Positions 17,109 through 27,487 of a stretch of 64,000 nucleotides of DNA are shown in pieces. Source of the stretch: Vallitalea sp. (GTDB lineage Bacteria; Bacillota; Clostridia; Lachnospirales; Vallitaleaceae); the NCBI GenBank assembly GCA_025210515.1, contig JAOARM010000010.1, positions 124,001 to 188,000 of the forward strand, in the 5' to 3' direction. The notes under the pieces were generated by a model, which was not told the DNA's origin, did no database searches, and saw nothing but the letters and a program-made list of their open reading frames with translations. The position numbers and the translations under genes were made by a program. The first letter of the stretch is position 1; each line of letters starts with the position of its first letter.

Positions 17109-17795
17109 ATGTTAGTAATGGAAGATAAATTAAAAGTTAATTTAAATGAATACCTGCCACTAAGAGATGTCGTGTTCAATACATTAAGAGAGGCTATTTT
17201 AAAAGGGGAACTTATAGCAGGAGAAAGATTAATGGAAAAACAGCTTGCTGAAAGAATGGGAGTAAGTAGGACGCCAATTCGTGAAGCAATACGAAAATTA
17301 GAGCTTGAAGGTCTTGTAGTCATGATACCTAGAAAAGGTGCAGAAGTTGCAAGAATAACTCACAAAGATATTAAAGACGTTTTGGAAGTAAGAGCGGCTC
17401 TTGAAGAATTAGCTGTTAAAATTGCTTGTAACAAAATAACAGACGAAGACTTAACTAAGTTAAAGAGAACTACAGAAGAGTTTCAAATAGCATGTAATTA
17501 CAAAGATATTGACGATATTATCAAGAAAGATGTAGAGTTCCATGACATAATATTTAATTCTACAGAAAATGAAAAACTCATTCAGATTATTAATAATTTG
17601 AGAGAACAGATATATAGATATAGAGTTGAATACATTAGAAAACTTAATGATTTTGATATGCTTGTTAAAGAGCACGACCAAATAGTTAAACATGTTGAAG
17701 CAAGAGATGCAGATGAGGCAAGAAAAATTGCTCTTCAACATATTGTTAATCAAGAAAAAGCCGTTATAGAGATATTTGATAAAAAAAATAAATAA
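17109..17795 (+). CDS. GntR-family transcriptional regulator (FadR/FCD subfamily)
   Basis: A DNA-binding regulator of about 228 aa. The N-terminal winged helix-turn-helix has the GntR signature (RLMEKQLAERMGVSRTPIREAIRKLELEGLV, split here: QLAERMGVSRTPIREA then IRKLELEGLV). An all-helical FCD effector domain follows, with metal-ligand-type residues (EFHDIIF, and a late ALQHIVNQEK helix). The start is taken at ATG 17109 after GGGAG; ATG 17118 is an equally good alternative. The signal is unknown; the usual effectors are carboxylic acids. Adjacent to ispE, as in many Clostridia, but a regulatory link is not shown. Confidence 0.88.
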   Translation: MLVMEDKLKVNLNEYLPLRDVVFNTLREAILKGELIAGERLMEKQLAERMGVSRTPIREAIRKLELEGLVVMIPRKGAEVARITHKDIKDVLEVRAALEELAVKIACNKITDEDLTKLKRTTEEFQIACNYKDIDDIIKKDVEFHDIIFNSTENEKLIQIINNLREQIYRYRVEYIRKLNDFDMLVKEHDQIVKHVEARDADEARKIALQHIVNQEKAVIEIFDKKNK

Positions 17796-17810
17796 AAAAC
17801 AAATTATATA

Positions 17811-17851
17811 AAAATGAATTGAGAAAAAATATTCTCTTTTCATTTTTTTTT
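17811..17851 (+). terminator. Terminator after gntR
   Basis: AAAATGAA/TTCATTTT plus GAGAA/TTCTC stems are followed by eight to nine T residues. Confidence 0.85.
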
Positions 17852-18009
17852 AAATATAAGAAACCAAAATATTACCTAATCAACCCCCAAAAATACTTAT
17901 TAATACCAAAATATTACCTTCTAAAAAGAATTCTATTAGTGTATTATTATATAAAAGGAGGAAAAAAATAAATAATTTGTGCAAAATTACTTAAAGGAGG
18001 AAGATGTTC

Positions 18010-21000
18010 ATGAAAAAAGTCATCAACAAATTAGAAAGAAATTTATTTGTTTTACTAATGATTGGTATATTAACAGTATCCTTATTTAACATTAATTATT
18101 ATGTACCTGTATTCGCGAATAGTGCTACAGAGTACTATGTATCACCAAATGGAAATGATTCTAATGATGGTACTATATCATCTCCTTTTAAAACATTGAA
18201 AAAAGCAAGAGATATAGTTAGAGGTGTTAATAGTAGTATGTCTCAAGATATAATAATATATCTAAGAGGTGGAGAATACAGTCTGACTGAAACTTTTACA
18301 TTATCAGAACAAGATTCTGGTACTAATGGTTACAAAATTATTTATAAAGCATATAACAATGAAACTCCAATTATATCTGGAGGAAAGAAAATTACTGGTT
18401 GGACACAAACTAATTTAAACGGTCATAGTGTTTATAAAGCAAACGTTAGTGGAATTAGTAACTTTAGAGAACTGTATATTAATGATACTCGTGCAACACG
18501 TGCAAATTCTGTAAATGGTGTTGATCTAAGAGCAAATGGTCATTTTAGTAAACTTCATGATGTATATAAATATACTGCAAATAGCTATTATATGAAAGAT
18601 GGAAAGAAAGCTGGATATATTGTGAATAAGTCGTTGTTCGGGAATGACTTACGTAATGGGGATGACTTTGAGCTTGTATATAGAAAAAACTGGAGACAAC
18701 ATAGAATAGCAGCAGATGGAATTATTGATAATGGAAATGGCACATTAACTTTTGAAGTTGCTTCTGAAAGAATGAATTGGTATCATACTATGGATTATCA
18801 TGGTGGACAGCCAAATACAACTAATCCTTTTTACGTAGAAAATTCAATAGGGTTATTAGATTATCCAGGTGAATGGTATTATGATAAAACAGCAAAAGTT
18901 GTTTACTATTATCCAAAATCAGGAGAAGATATGTCAACAGCTAATGTTTATGTTCCAACAGGAATAGAAACTTTAGTTAATATTGAAGGAAGTTCACTTT
19001 CTAGTAAGGTATCTAATGTTTCATTGGAAGGAATTACATTTGAATATAGTGCATGGTTAATACCATTCACAAGAGGTACTGGACTAGTTCAAGCTAATTT
19101 TTATGTAACGGCTAGTGGACAGGGTTCTCATACTGATGGAACTAACGGAACTGATATTGCAAATGGTGCTCAACAAGCAGAATCTACAATTGATGTTTCT
19201 TTTGCAGAGAACTTAGATTTTAGAAATAATGTTATAAGACACACAGGTGGAACAGCACTTAGATTATATAATGGAGTTAATGATGTTAATATAACAGGAA
19301 ATAATATATATGATATTTCAGAAACTGGTATATTACTCGGTACATGGCTTCATAACTTTATTGATAAAGATGACGAACAAGTAGTTAAAGATGTATTAAT
19401 TAGAAACAACACACTTAATGGACTAGGAAGAGAGTATTATTCAGCGCCCTCAATAGCTGCATATTATACTGACAGTTTGACTATTGAACATAATGATATT
19501 TTACATAGCGCTTATGGTTGTATTAATTACGGTTGGAATGGTTGGCAAGGAAATGCCAGTGGTATTAGTGGAGAAATGGATTCAATAACTAGTCGTAACA
19601 CTATTATCAGATATAATAGATTTGAAGAGTATTCAGAATATATGGGCGATACTGGAGCAACATATTCATTAGGACAGCAACCTAATACAGAAATATATGG
19701 AAATTACTATAAAAATGGTAATAATTATAATGGTATCATTTATTACGATGAAGGAACAGCATATGCAACAGCGTATAATAATGTAATAGATCAGCACATA
19801 GCACCATCACATGGAATAAGCTGGCATTGTTCTTGGACACCATCAATTCATGACTATTATGTATATAATAATTACTCAAACTGGACACCTAGTAATATAA
19901 AAGGAATAAGAGCTCTAGTAAAAAATAATCATTTTATAACAGGAAGTTGGCCAGCAGAAGCACAGGCAATAATTGATAATGCCGGGGTTACATCAAAACC
20001 ATATGTTCCTGCAAGAACAAAAGTAGCAGGAGATGTAGCATATAACTCTAATGCAAAATGGTTATTTGCAAATCTTACTCTAGATAACACAACTGCTGAT
20101 TATCAAGCTCAAAACGCTCTAGATGGTAATACTACTTCAGTTGCTAGAGCAGCTACAAATAATGCAAAAGGTATATTAGAAATTGATATGTTCAAACCAT
20201 ATTATATCAATAAAGCAACAATATCATTTGATGGAGATAAATATGCAACAGACTATATAATTCAAGCATCTATAGATGGAATAGTATTCAAAGATGTTGC
20301 AATAGTAAGTGGGAATACTAACTCCATTAAGGAAACCACATTTGATACTATAGAAGCTAGACATATAAGAATAGTACCTGTAACACTTAATAATTCATCA
20401 ATGATTATCAGTAATGTTTCAATTATTGAAGATAGTTTAGCTACTCCTATATTGCCAGCAGAAGTAAATACAACAAAGCCTTTAGAAACAGGGCTTGTAA
20501 TGTGGGTTGATGGTGATAGTGCTACTTATAAAGGAAATAAAAGAGTATCAAGTTGGAATGATAAGAAAGGAAGTAATAACTTAAAAGTTCCTATTGCAAT
20601 TTGTACTTCTGATTCTGATGCAAATGGAGATACTAATACTAGAAAAAAACCACAGATTAGAGAAAAAGTAATTAGTCTAAGACCTGCACTTAATTTTGAT
20701 GGTTGGGATGATAGTCTTACAACAAGCTTATCAGGAGATAAACAAAACAATACATTTATATACTTAGCACAAGCGAAAACAGATAATGGCTTAAATTTAT
20801 TTGTGGATAGTGATAAAGATGCAGTAACACCTACACAAGGAGTAATTTCTGGAGAGTGGGCAATATGGGCATTTTCAACTACAAATGGAGTAACATCAGT
20901 ATATAAAAATGGAGTGAAATTATATACTAGACAAGCAGGTGTTGGTAATTTTAGTTCATTTTCCATTAGCGAAAATAGGCCTATAAGAGATTCAGGACTG

Positions 21001-23241
21001 CATATACAAGTGACAAATGCTAATATTGCAGAAATTATGGCATATAACAAAGGATTAACTCAATCAGAAATAACATCAATACAAAATTACTTCTATAACA
21101 AATATCAATCGATAAAACCTTGTACAGTTTCATTTACAAATACAAATGGTGCTAGTACAAGAGTTAAAATACAAACTGCCGATAATAATATGATTGATGT
21201 AAATAGTAATACAGCTGTACTTTCAAAAGGTAATTATACAGCTTTCATAGGTGCAGATGGATATACTACTGCTTCGGTACCTTTCTCTATTACAGATAGC
21301 GATTTAAGTAGTGGAAGTAAAACTATAAACGCTACATTAAGTAGTGCAGCTACAATAAACTTTAATACTAATCAAGGAGATAGTGCATCTGATTTAGATG
21401 TAACAATTTCAGGTGAAACAAAAGATGCATTTGGTGAATATAACTTACAAGTAGGAGCATATAATTATACAGCTATTTCAAAAGGATTCAATCAAGTCTC
21501 AGGCTCATTTAATGTAATAGCTGGAGATATAAGTTCAACAAAGACAGTAAGTGTTAATTTAACACCTAATCCAATTCCAGTGACATTAATTGATGATGCA
21601 GATAGCAATATTGTATATGGAAGTTTTGATACAGGAAGTAGTGCAAATCCATCAAAACCTTGTTACAGTGATACACGCCATCATAATTATGGAGTTATTA
21701 ATCAAGGAAGCACAACTGTAAATCAGTCAATTATAACATATACATTTAAAGGTACAGGAATAGAAATGTATAATGAGGTTGAAGGAGGAGTTACTAATAT
21801 TGAGGTCAATATATATAAAGGAATGGATACAACTGGGGAACAGATAGATTTAGATACTAATAATAGTAATATTAAGTATGCTATTGCTAATCAACGTAGA
21901 TTAGAAGATGGTAGTTCTGCATCTTTGGGAGTTCAAGTTGGTAATCAAAAAACATTTTCTAAAATTAATTTAGTATATGGTTATTATACTATAGAACTAA
22001 AGCCAAGTATTACAGATATTACTACTAATAATATGAATGGATTTATTACTCTTGATGCACTGAAAATCTTAGATAGTAGACAAAGTCAGCCTCAGTCATC
22101 ACTAAAAGCACATTGGGAATATGAAAATAATTCTACTGATAGTAGTAATAATGCTAATAACGGTACATTACATGGAGATGCTACTTATACATCTATAAGT
22201 AAAGTAGGAAGTTATGCACTTAATCTTGATGGAAATGGAGATTATATGTCTTCATCACTAATTACTGACGAAACAGATAATGTATCAATATCATTATGGG
22301 TGAAACCAACGAGCGTATCTGGTGTACAAATATTAGCTTATAATGGTAATACTACAAACTCTGGTTATGGAATAATTAATGTTAATAATAATCTTGGAAT
22401 ATTAATCGGTGGAAAAGATATTGCAACGTCTAATGCAAATTTAACAGTAGACGTGTGGAGTAAAATTGATGCCATAAGAAGAAATGGAACATGGGAATTA
22501 TATGTTAATGGAGTAAGTAAAACATTAACAAATAATACTTTAGCACCTAATGTACCTACTACAGGAACATGTGTAGGAGCAAATAATAGTGGAACAGAAA
22601 ACTTTAGTGGAAGTATTGACGAGGTAAAAATATATGAAGAAGCTATAACAGTTAATAGTTTACAACTAGTTCATTGGACTTATGATAATAATAGTAATGA
22701 TAATGGACAAGATGGAATAAACGGAACATTACATGGAGATGCTTCTTATACAACATCAAGTAAAGTAGGAACACATGCACTTAATCTTGATGGAAATGGA
22801 GACTATATGTCTTCTGCATTGGCAACCAATTTAGTTGATAATGTATCAATATCATTATGGGTAAAACCAACAAGTGTAGCAGGTACACAGATATTAATTC
22901 ATAATGGAGATACTAGTAATAATGGTTATGGAATAATAAGTATTAATAACAAAATTGGGATATTAAATGGTGGTATAGATATTGCAATGTCTAATGAAGG
23001 ATTAACAGTAGGACAATGGAGTAACATTATTATTGTTAGAAGAAGTGGAACATGGGAGTTATATATAGATGGTGTTAGTAGAACTATAACTAATAACAAA
23101 CTTACTCCTAATGCACCAACTACAGGAACATATGTAGGAGCTAATAGTAATGGAACAGAAAACTATAATGGTGTTGTTGATGATGTTAAAATAATTAAAT
23201 CAGCTTTAACTTCATCAGAGATACAAACTTTAGCTAATTAA
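18010..23241 (+). CDS. Secreted multidomain beta-helix / discoidin / LamG protein
   Basis: A 1743-aa exported protein. A signal peptide (about residues 1-37, ending VFA) is followed by a right-handed parallel beta-helix region (about 40-650). That region opens with YYVSPNGNDSNDGT and SSPFKTLKKARDI, as in pectate-lyase-like and glycan-degrading proteins. A discoidin-like domain (about 685-807), a LamG-like domain (about 827-1030), a small beta module (1037-1115) and a second carbohydrate-binding-like region (1190-1360) follow. The C-terminus has two nearly identical LamG domains (1365-1551, 1553-1740). No LPXTG or SLH anchor is present. The start at 18010 is nine bases after GGAGG; ATG 18004 is possible. 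A polysaccharide target is inferred from the architecture; the catalytic residues cannot be assigned. Confidence 0.8.
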   Translation: MKKVINKLERNLFVLLMIGILTVSLFNINYYVPVFANSATEYYVSPNGNDSNDGTISSPFKTLKKARDIVRGVNSSMSQDIIIYLRGGEYSLTETFTLSEQDSGTNGYKIIYKAYNNETPIISGGKKITGWTQTNLNGHSVYKANVSGISNFRELYINDTRATRANSVNGVDLRANGHFSKLHDVYKYTANSYYMKDGKKAGYIVNKSLFGNDLRNGDDFELVYRKNWRQHRIAADGIIDNGNGTLTFEVASERMNWYHTMDYHGGQPNTTNPFYVENSIGLLDYPGEWYYDKTAKVVYYYPKSGEDMSTANVYVPTGIETLVNIEGSSLSSKVSNVSLEGITFEYSAWLIPFTRGTGLVQANFYVTASGQGSHTDGTNGTDIANGAQQAESTIDVSFAENLDFRNNVIRHTGGTALRLYNGVNDVNITGNNIYDISETGILLGTWLHNFIDKDDEQVVKDVLIRNNTLNGLGREYYSAPSIAAYYTDSLTIEHNDILHSAYGCINYGWNGWQGNASGISGEMDSITSRNTIIRYNRFEEYSEYMGDTGATYSLGQQPNTEIYGNYYKNGNNYNGIIYYDEGTAYATAYNNVIDQHIAPSHGISWHCSWTPSIHDYYVYNNYSNWTPSNIKGIRALVKNNHFITGSWPAEAQAIIDNAGVTSKPYVPARTKVAGDVAYNSNAKWLFANLTLDNTTADYQAQNALDGNTTSVARAATNNAKGILEIDMFKPYYINKATISFDGDKYATDYIIQASIDGIVFKDVAIVSGNTNSIKETTFDTIEARHIRIVPVTLNNSSMIISNVSIIEDSLATPILPAEVNTTKPLETGLVMWVDGDSATYKGNKRVSSWNDKKGSNNLKVPIAICTSDSDANGDTNTRKKPQIREKVISLRPALNFDGWDDSLTTSLSGDKQNNTFIYLAQAKTDNGLNLFVDSDKDAVTPTQGVISGEWAIWAFSTTNGVTSVYKNGVKLYTRQAGVGNFSSFSISENRPIRDSGLHIQVTNANIAEIMAYNKGLTQSEITSIQNYFYNKYQSIKPCTVSFTNTNGASTRVKIQTADNNMIDVNSNTAVLSKGNYTAFIGADGYTTASVPFSITDSDLSSGSKTINATLSSAATINFNTNQGDSASDLDVTISGETKDAFGEYNLQVGAYNYTAISKGFNQVSGSFNVIAGDISSTKTVSVNLTPNPIPVTLIDDADSNIVYGSFDTGSSANPSKPCYSDTRHHNYGVINQGSTTVNQSIITYTFKGTGIEMYNEVEGGVTNIEVNIYKGMDTTGEQIDLDTNNSNIKYAIANQRRLEDGSSASLGVQVGNQKTFSKINLVYGYYTIELKPSITDITTNNMNGFITLDALKILDSRQSQPQSSLKAHWEYENNSTDSSNNANNGTLHGDATYTSISKVGSYALNLDGNGDYMSSSLITDETDNVSISLWVKPTSVSGVQILAYNGNTTNSGYGIINVNNNLGILIGGKDIATSNANLTVDVWSKIDAIRRNGTWELYVNGVSKTLTNNTLAPNVPTTGTCVGANNSGTENFSGSIDEVKIYEEAITVNSLQLVHWTYDNNSNDNGQDGINGTLHGDASYTTSSKVGTHALNLDGNGDYMSSALATNLVDNVSISLWVKPTSVAGTQILIHNGDTSNNGYGIISINNKIGILNGGIDIAMSNEGLTVGQWSNIIIVRRSGTWELYIDGVSRTITNNKLTPNAPTTGTYVGANSNGTENYNGVVDDVKIIKSALTSSEIQTLAN
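22102..23220 (+). repeat. Tandem duplication of a LamG-encoding segment
   Basis: Two direct copies of about 555 bp (22102-22662 and 22666-23220) encode LamG domains sharing long identical stretches such as ALNLDGNGDYMSS and NVSISLWVKPTSV. They look like a recent internal duplication. Confidence 0.8.
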
Positions 23242-23280
23242 GTTAATTATTTTAGGTATTTAAATTAAACATAAGGATAA

Positions 23281-23318
23281 AAAGAGGAGTTATTTTAAAA
23301 ATAAAATAGCTCCTCTTT
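23281..23318 (+). terminator. Terminator after the beta-helix/LamG gene
   Basis: AAAGAGGAG and TTATTTT pair with TAAAATA and CTCCTCTTT across a short loop. The T tract is short. Confidence 0.65.
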
Positions 23319-23348
23319 GTTATATTTACAATGAATGATAAAAATAGC

Positions 23349-23377
23349 GAATATGATATATACATATTTCTAAACTA
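23349..23377 (+). promoter_or_regulatory. Possible sigma-G/sigma-F-type promoter of the germination operon
   Basis: GAATA (23349-23353) and TAAACTA (23371-23377) are separated by 17 bp. This resembles the sigma-G consensus, which controls gerA-type operons in Bacillus; the -10 match is partial. Confidence 0.35.
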
Positions 23378-23435
23378 CGATGAATAAAAATCACTTAAAT
23401 TACAAAAAATGTAAAAAAAGAAAGGCATAAAGGTA

Positions 23436-23639
23436 ATGAATATATTAAATAAATTTGGAAGTGTTTTTTCTAATAATTTTGTTGTTATGTTAATAATTAT
23501 TGCTCTTATATTATTTACATGGGATTTGAAAGTGCTAGACAGGAAAAAAAGAAAGAAAGAATATATAATTGCAAAAGTAATAGGAATCGTATACGTTTCT
23601 GTTGCTATAGTTCTTTTTATAGTAGGAAAAATTGTTTAA
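23436..23639 (+). CDS. Small two-span membrane protein beside the germinant receptor
   Basis: A 67-aa protein with two hydrophobic segments (about residues 15-31 and 46-66) joined by a very basic loop (DRKKRKKEY). It lies 49 bp upstream of gerKA. It resembles the small CLC_0170-type membrane proteins that occur beside ger operons in Clostridium, but the match is by size, topology and context only. It may be an accessory subunit comparable to the small GerD/2TM proteins of other germinant receptors; this is inference. Confidence 0.6.
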   Translation: MNILNKFGSVFSNNFVVMLIIIALILFTWDLKVLDRKKRKKEYIIAKVIGIVYVSVAIVLFIVGKIV

Positions 23640-23688
23640 GTCTATATCAATTGGTAATAGATAATAATATAACATAGGATGGGATAAT

Positions 23689-25269
23689 GTGAGACTAGAA
23701 AAAGTATCATCAAAACATGATAAAAAAACTAATAAGGTTATTATACCTTTATCAAAATCATTAGATAGTAATATAGAAGAGTTTGAACAATTATTTCAAG
23801 ATTGTGGAGATGTAGTTAAGAGAAAATTTCCTATAGGAAAAGATAAAGATATATGGGCATATATTGCATATATTGATGTAATGATTGATAGAAGGGTTAT
23901 AGAAGAATCAATACTAGAACAACTTATTATTCAAGTGAGAGACGTTCCGAAAGCTTTTACAGAGAAAGATGAAGATAGCTTTACTTTCATTAAAGAAGGT
24001 GGACTTGCCACAGCCGATTTAAAAGAAGTAACACATATGGATGATGCGGCATTAGCAGTTTTATCTGGAGATACTATTATATTTATTGAGGGATATGATA
24101 AAGCATTAGTTGTTGCTACTAAGGGATTTCCTAATAGGGGAGTCCAGCCTCCAGATACAGAAAGTGTAATTAGAGGTTCCAAAGAAGGATTTTCGGAAGC
24201 ATTTAGAATTAATACTGTACTTATAAGAAGACGTATTCGTGATACAAAATTAAAAGTTAAGCAGATACAAATAGGAACAAGAAGTAGAACAGATGTAGGA
24301 CTTATGTATCTTGATGATATTGTAAGACCACAAATACTTACTGAGATTGAAGAAAGACTTGGATATTTTAATATTGATAGTGTATTAGAAAGTGGAACGT
24401 TAGAGCAGTTAATAGAAACTGAGTGGTATTCACCTTTTCCACAAACTCAAGTAACACAAAGACCAGATAAGGCGGCTTCTGCTATATTAGAAGGAAGAGT
24501 AGTAATTATCGTAGATAATACTCCATTTGCTCTTATATTACCTACTACTATTAATTGTTTCTTTCAATCAGCAGAAGATTATTATCAGAGATGGTATATT
24601 ATGAGTTTTATTAGAGTGCTAAGATATTGTGCAGCGTTTTTATCTTTTTCACTACCTGGTTTTTATATTGCACTTACTACATTTCATCCTTCTATGATAC
24701 CTACGCAACTTGCTTTTTCTATTGCGGCGGCTAGAGAGGGTGTCCCTTTTCCTGCATTAATTGAGGTTTTGATAATGGAGATAGCATTTGAATTACTAAG
24801 AGAAGCAGGAGTAAGATTACCTGCACCTATAGGAAATACTATCGGGATTGTAGGAGGTTTAATTGTAGGTCAAGCTGTTGTTCAAGCCAATCTAGTCAGC
24901 CCTATTATTGTTATTATAGTGGCTTTAACGGCTATATCTTCTTTTGCAATACCTAGTTATTCCCTAACTTCTGCCTTTAGGATAATAAAATATTTTATGA
25001 TATTCTTATCAGCCATGTTAGGATTCTTTGGCTTTTGGTTAGGTATATTAATTATTTTGACACATCTTGTATCGCTAAAAAGTATTAACATACCATATTT
25101 ATCACCATATATAGCGGGTGATATGAATGAATATAATGATTTGAAAGATTCTCTTATTAGAATGCCTACGTTTATGAATAAGATGAGACCTATTTTTGCT
25201 AGTAGAGATGATAAAGTACGATTAGATATAGATGAAAAAGGAGAAAAAAATGTTTTCACAAAACAATAA
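23689..25269 (+). CDS. gerKA: Spore germination protein, GerA/GerKA family (A subunit)
   Basis: The A subunit of a nutrient germinant receptor in the spore inner membrane. At 526 aa it has the family's usual length. The N-terminal soluble half (about 1-290) has PFGKDKDIWAYIAYIDVMID-like and EGYDKALVVATKGFPNRGV signatures. The C-terminal half has five to six spans, with FSLPGFYIALTTFHPSMIPT, REGVPFPALIEVLIMEIAFELLREAG (family core FELLREAGVRLP) and GNTIGIVGGLIVGQA. The GTG start at 23689 follows AGGATGGG. The B gene overlaps its 3' end by 20 bp, so A-B-C form one operon. The germinant it detects is not predictable. Confidence 0.95.
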   Translation: MRLEKVSSKHDKKTNKVIIPLSKSLDSNIEEFEQLFQDCGDVVKRKFPIGKDKDIWAYIAYIDVMIDRRVIEESILEQLIIQVRDVPKAFTEKDEDSFTFIKEGGLATADLKEVTHMDDAALAVLSGDTIIFIEGYDKALVVATKGFPNRGVQPPDTESVIRGSKEGFSEAFRINTVLIRRRIRDTKLKVKQIQIGTRSRTDVGLMYLDDIVRPQILTEIEERLGYFNIDSVLESGTLEQLIETEWYSPFPQTQVTQRPDKAASAILEGRVVIIVDNTPFALILPTTINCFFQSAEDYYQRWYIMSFIRVLRYCAAFLSFSLPGFYIALTTFHPSMIPTQLAFSIAAAREGVPFPALIEVLIMEIAFELLREAGVRLPAPIGNTIGIVGGLIVGQAVVQANLVSPIIVIIVALTAISSFAIPSYSLTSAFRIIKYFMIFLSAMLGFFGFWLGILIILTHLVSLKSINIPYLSPYIAGDMNEYNDLKDSLIRMPTFMNKMRPIFASRDDKVRLDIDEKGEKNVFTKQ

Positions 25270-26353
25270 AATTTCAATTAGACAGATTGAGATATTAATG
25301 ATACTTAATCTGTTTAGTAATACCAGTTTAATATTACCAAGAATCGCATCTGAACTAGCCGGGGGAGATGGGTGGATTATAGTAATTGGAGGAGGCATTA
25401 TTTCAGTTATATATATTCTTATAATAACAACACTAGCAAAAATGTTTCCTAACCAAAATATTATTGAGTATACAGAAGTTATATTCAATAAACCTATAGC
25501 AATAATAATAGGAGTTATATTTTGCTTGAAACTTATTATATTTGCAGGATTAGAAATGAGAGTTTTTGGAGAGCTAATTAAACAAACATTGCTTAGAAAC
25601 ACTCCTATTGAAATTATTATGATTACAATGCTTTTTGTTGTAACATACATTACTAGAAAAGGATATGAAGCAAGAGCTAGACTTGCAGAATTTCTAATAT
25701 TTTTTATACTTGTTCCTATAATTTTTATATTCTTATTCATTATACCAGATGTAAAATTATATAACATATCTCCTATATTAGTTACAAAGCCAAAAACATT
25801 ATTATACGGAAGTTTTATTATGTCTTTTGCTTATTCTGGAATGGAATTATTATTATTAGCTACACCTTTCGTTGCAAAACCTAATAAATTAACGAAAGTA
25901 GGGCTTAGAAGTGTAGTTTTTGTAGGAATTTTAAATACTATTATATGTATATTAACTATTGGAGCATTTGGTCCTTTGGAGACATCTAGACAGATATGGC
26001 CAGTTATGACGATTATGCAAATGATTCATTTACCGGGAGCATTAATACAAAGACAAGATGCTCTTATGATGAGTTTTTGGATAATGATTGTATTTTTATT
26101 AATAAATGGATATCTATATTTCTCAGGATTAATAATTAAGAAAATAGCGCAAATAAAAGAACAGAATTTTTTAATATTACCGTTATTACCTATTGTATAT
26201 TTAATTGCACTAACACCTAATAATATTGTGGAAACCTATGAATGGTTAATGATTATAACTAGATATGTTAGCATTTTATTTTTGGTAGTGATTCCTTTAA
26301 TTTTATTAATTGCTGCTAAAATGAAAGGAATGGGACAAGGTGAAGAAAAATAA
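25250..26353 (+). CDS. gerKB: Spore germination protein, GerKB family (B subunit, APC-type transporter)
   Basis: The B subunit of the germinant receptor, a ten-span membrane protein of the amino acid/polyamine/organocation transporter fold that binds the germinant in other systems. At 367 aa it is of standard length. Typical features are ISIRQIEILMILNLFSNT at the N-terminus, RIASELAGGDGWI, and a C-terminal IQRQDALMMSFWIM helix. The ATG at 25250 follows GGAG closely and lies within the end of gerKA; an earlier ATG at 25232 would overlap more and lacks a ribosome binding site. It overlaps the C gene by 14 bp, which indicates translational coupling. Confidence 0.93.
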   Translation: MFSQNNKISIRQIEILMILNLFSNTSLILPRIASELAGGDGWIIVIGGGIISVIYILIITTLAKMFPNQNIIEYTEVIFNKPIAIIIGVIFCLKLIIFAGLEMRVFGELIKQTLLRNTPIEIIMITMLFVVTYITRKGYEARARLAEFLIFFILVPIIFIFLFIIPDVKLYNISPILVTKPKTLLYGSFIMSFAYSGMELLLLATPFVAKPNKLTKVGLRSVVFVGILNTIICILTIGAFGPLETSRQIWPVMTIMQMIHLPGALIQRQDALMMSFWIMIVFLLINGYLYFSGLIIKKIAQIKEQNFLILPLLPIVYLIALTPNNIVETYEWLMIITRYVSILFLVVIPLILLIAAKMKGMGQGEEK

Positions 26354-27467
26354 TACCATAATTATAATTATTACATTTTGTATATGTAGTTTACTTTTAT
26401 CAGGATGCTGGGATAAAGTTGAATTAAATGAAAGAGCATATGTTATTAGTCTTGGGCTTGATGATATTGGTGATATGTTAGAGGTTACTTATACAATTCC
26501 TAATTTACCTGTAATTACGGCACAAAGTGGTGGAGAAGCCACCAAATTCATTAAAGTTACAAAAGATAAAACACTTGTCGAAGCAAATAAAAACTTTGGA
26601 AAAAAATCTAATCTAAGAATTAATTTTGATCATACAAAAGTAGTTATATTTGGTTCAAGCTTTCTAGAAGATTCTTATAACCTTAGAAAAGTGCTTGATC
26701 ATTTTGATAGAAATCCAGAATATGCCAAATCACTCTTATTACTTGCTACGAAAGATTCTGCTAGAGAATTATTAGAGTCAGTACCTAATGGAGAAGAAAC
26801 AACAGGAATTTATCTATCACAAGTATTTATTAACAATAGTTTAGAAACTATAAGTGCAGATACTATTGAACTAGGAGATTTTATATCAGAAATGTATTCA
26901 TCAAAAGGTAATGGTGTAATGCCTAACATAGTTTTTAAAGAAAATGAAGTAATTGTTGATGGATTAGCTATAATTAAAGACTATAAATTAAATGGATGGC
27001 TTGAAGATAAATATATTACTCCTTTTAGTTGGGTTCTTGGAAAAGGGAAAAACTCAGTAGTTTTAGTTAATATGGACGGTATATTAGTTCCATATGAAAT
27101 AAGTGAATTACACACCAAAATGAGATTTGATATTGTTGATGATTTATTAAGTATCAAAATTGCTGTTAAGACAGAAGGAGATATTGCAGAATTCATATTA
27201 AATGATAAAAACAAGTTGTTTGATAATGAATATATTAAGGAAATAGAAGATAGAATCGCTGAGCAAATGGAAAAAGAAATAGAGGAGTTATTAGATATTA
27301 CACAAGAAGGATATGGATTAGATATTGTTGGTGCATTTAATAAATTAAAAACTAGTAATAGAAAAGTTTGGAAATTAACTAAAGATGATTGGCAGAACTT
27401 CTATCGAGCTGCTTCTACAGAAGTTAATTGCAGAGTTAACATACGACGAGTAGGACTTTCCAAATAG
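26340..27467 (+). CDS. gerKC: Spore germination lipoprotein, Ger(x)C family (C subunit)
   Basis: The C subunit of the germinant receptor, a lipoprotein attached to the outer face of the spore inner membrane. It has 375 aa with a lipobox SLLLSGCWD (Cys near residue 21) and the family hallmark GCWDKVELNERAYVISLGLD right after it. A later conserved stretch includes ARELLESVPNGEETTGIYLSQ, and the C-terminus contains RKVWKLTKDDW. The start is GTG at 26340 inside the end of gerKB. No terminator lies between this gene and spoIIR, but spoIIR has its own sigma-F promoter. Confidence 0.95.
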   Translation: MKKNNTIIIIITFCICSLLLSGCWDKVELNERAYVISLGLDDIGDMLEVTYTIPNLPVITAQSGGEATKFIKVTKDKTLVEANKNFGKKSNLRINFDHTKVVIFGSSFLEDSYNLRKVLDHFDRNPEYAKSLLLLATKDSARELLESVPNGEETTGIYLSQVFINNSLETISADTIELGDFISEMYSSKGNGVMPNIVFKENEVIVDGLAIIKDYKLNGWLEDKYITPFSWVLGKGKNSVVLVNMDGILVPYEISELHTKMRFDIVDDLLSIKIAVKTEGDIAEFILNDKNKLFDNEYIKEIEDRIAEQMEKEIEELLDITQEGYGLDIVGAFNKLKTSNRKVWKLTKDDWQNFYRAASTEVNCRVNIRRVGLSK

Positions 27468-27487
27468 AGGTTAGATTGAAAAGAAAT

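Noticed and set aside
25222..25767. 181-aa minus-strand frame over gerKB
   Set aside because: Shadow of a hydrophobic membrane-protein gene; no ribosome binding site or family match.
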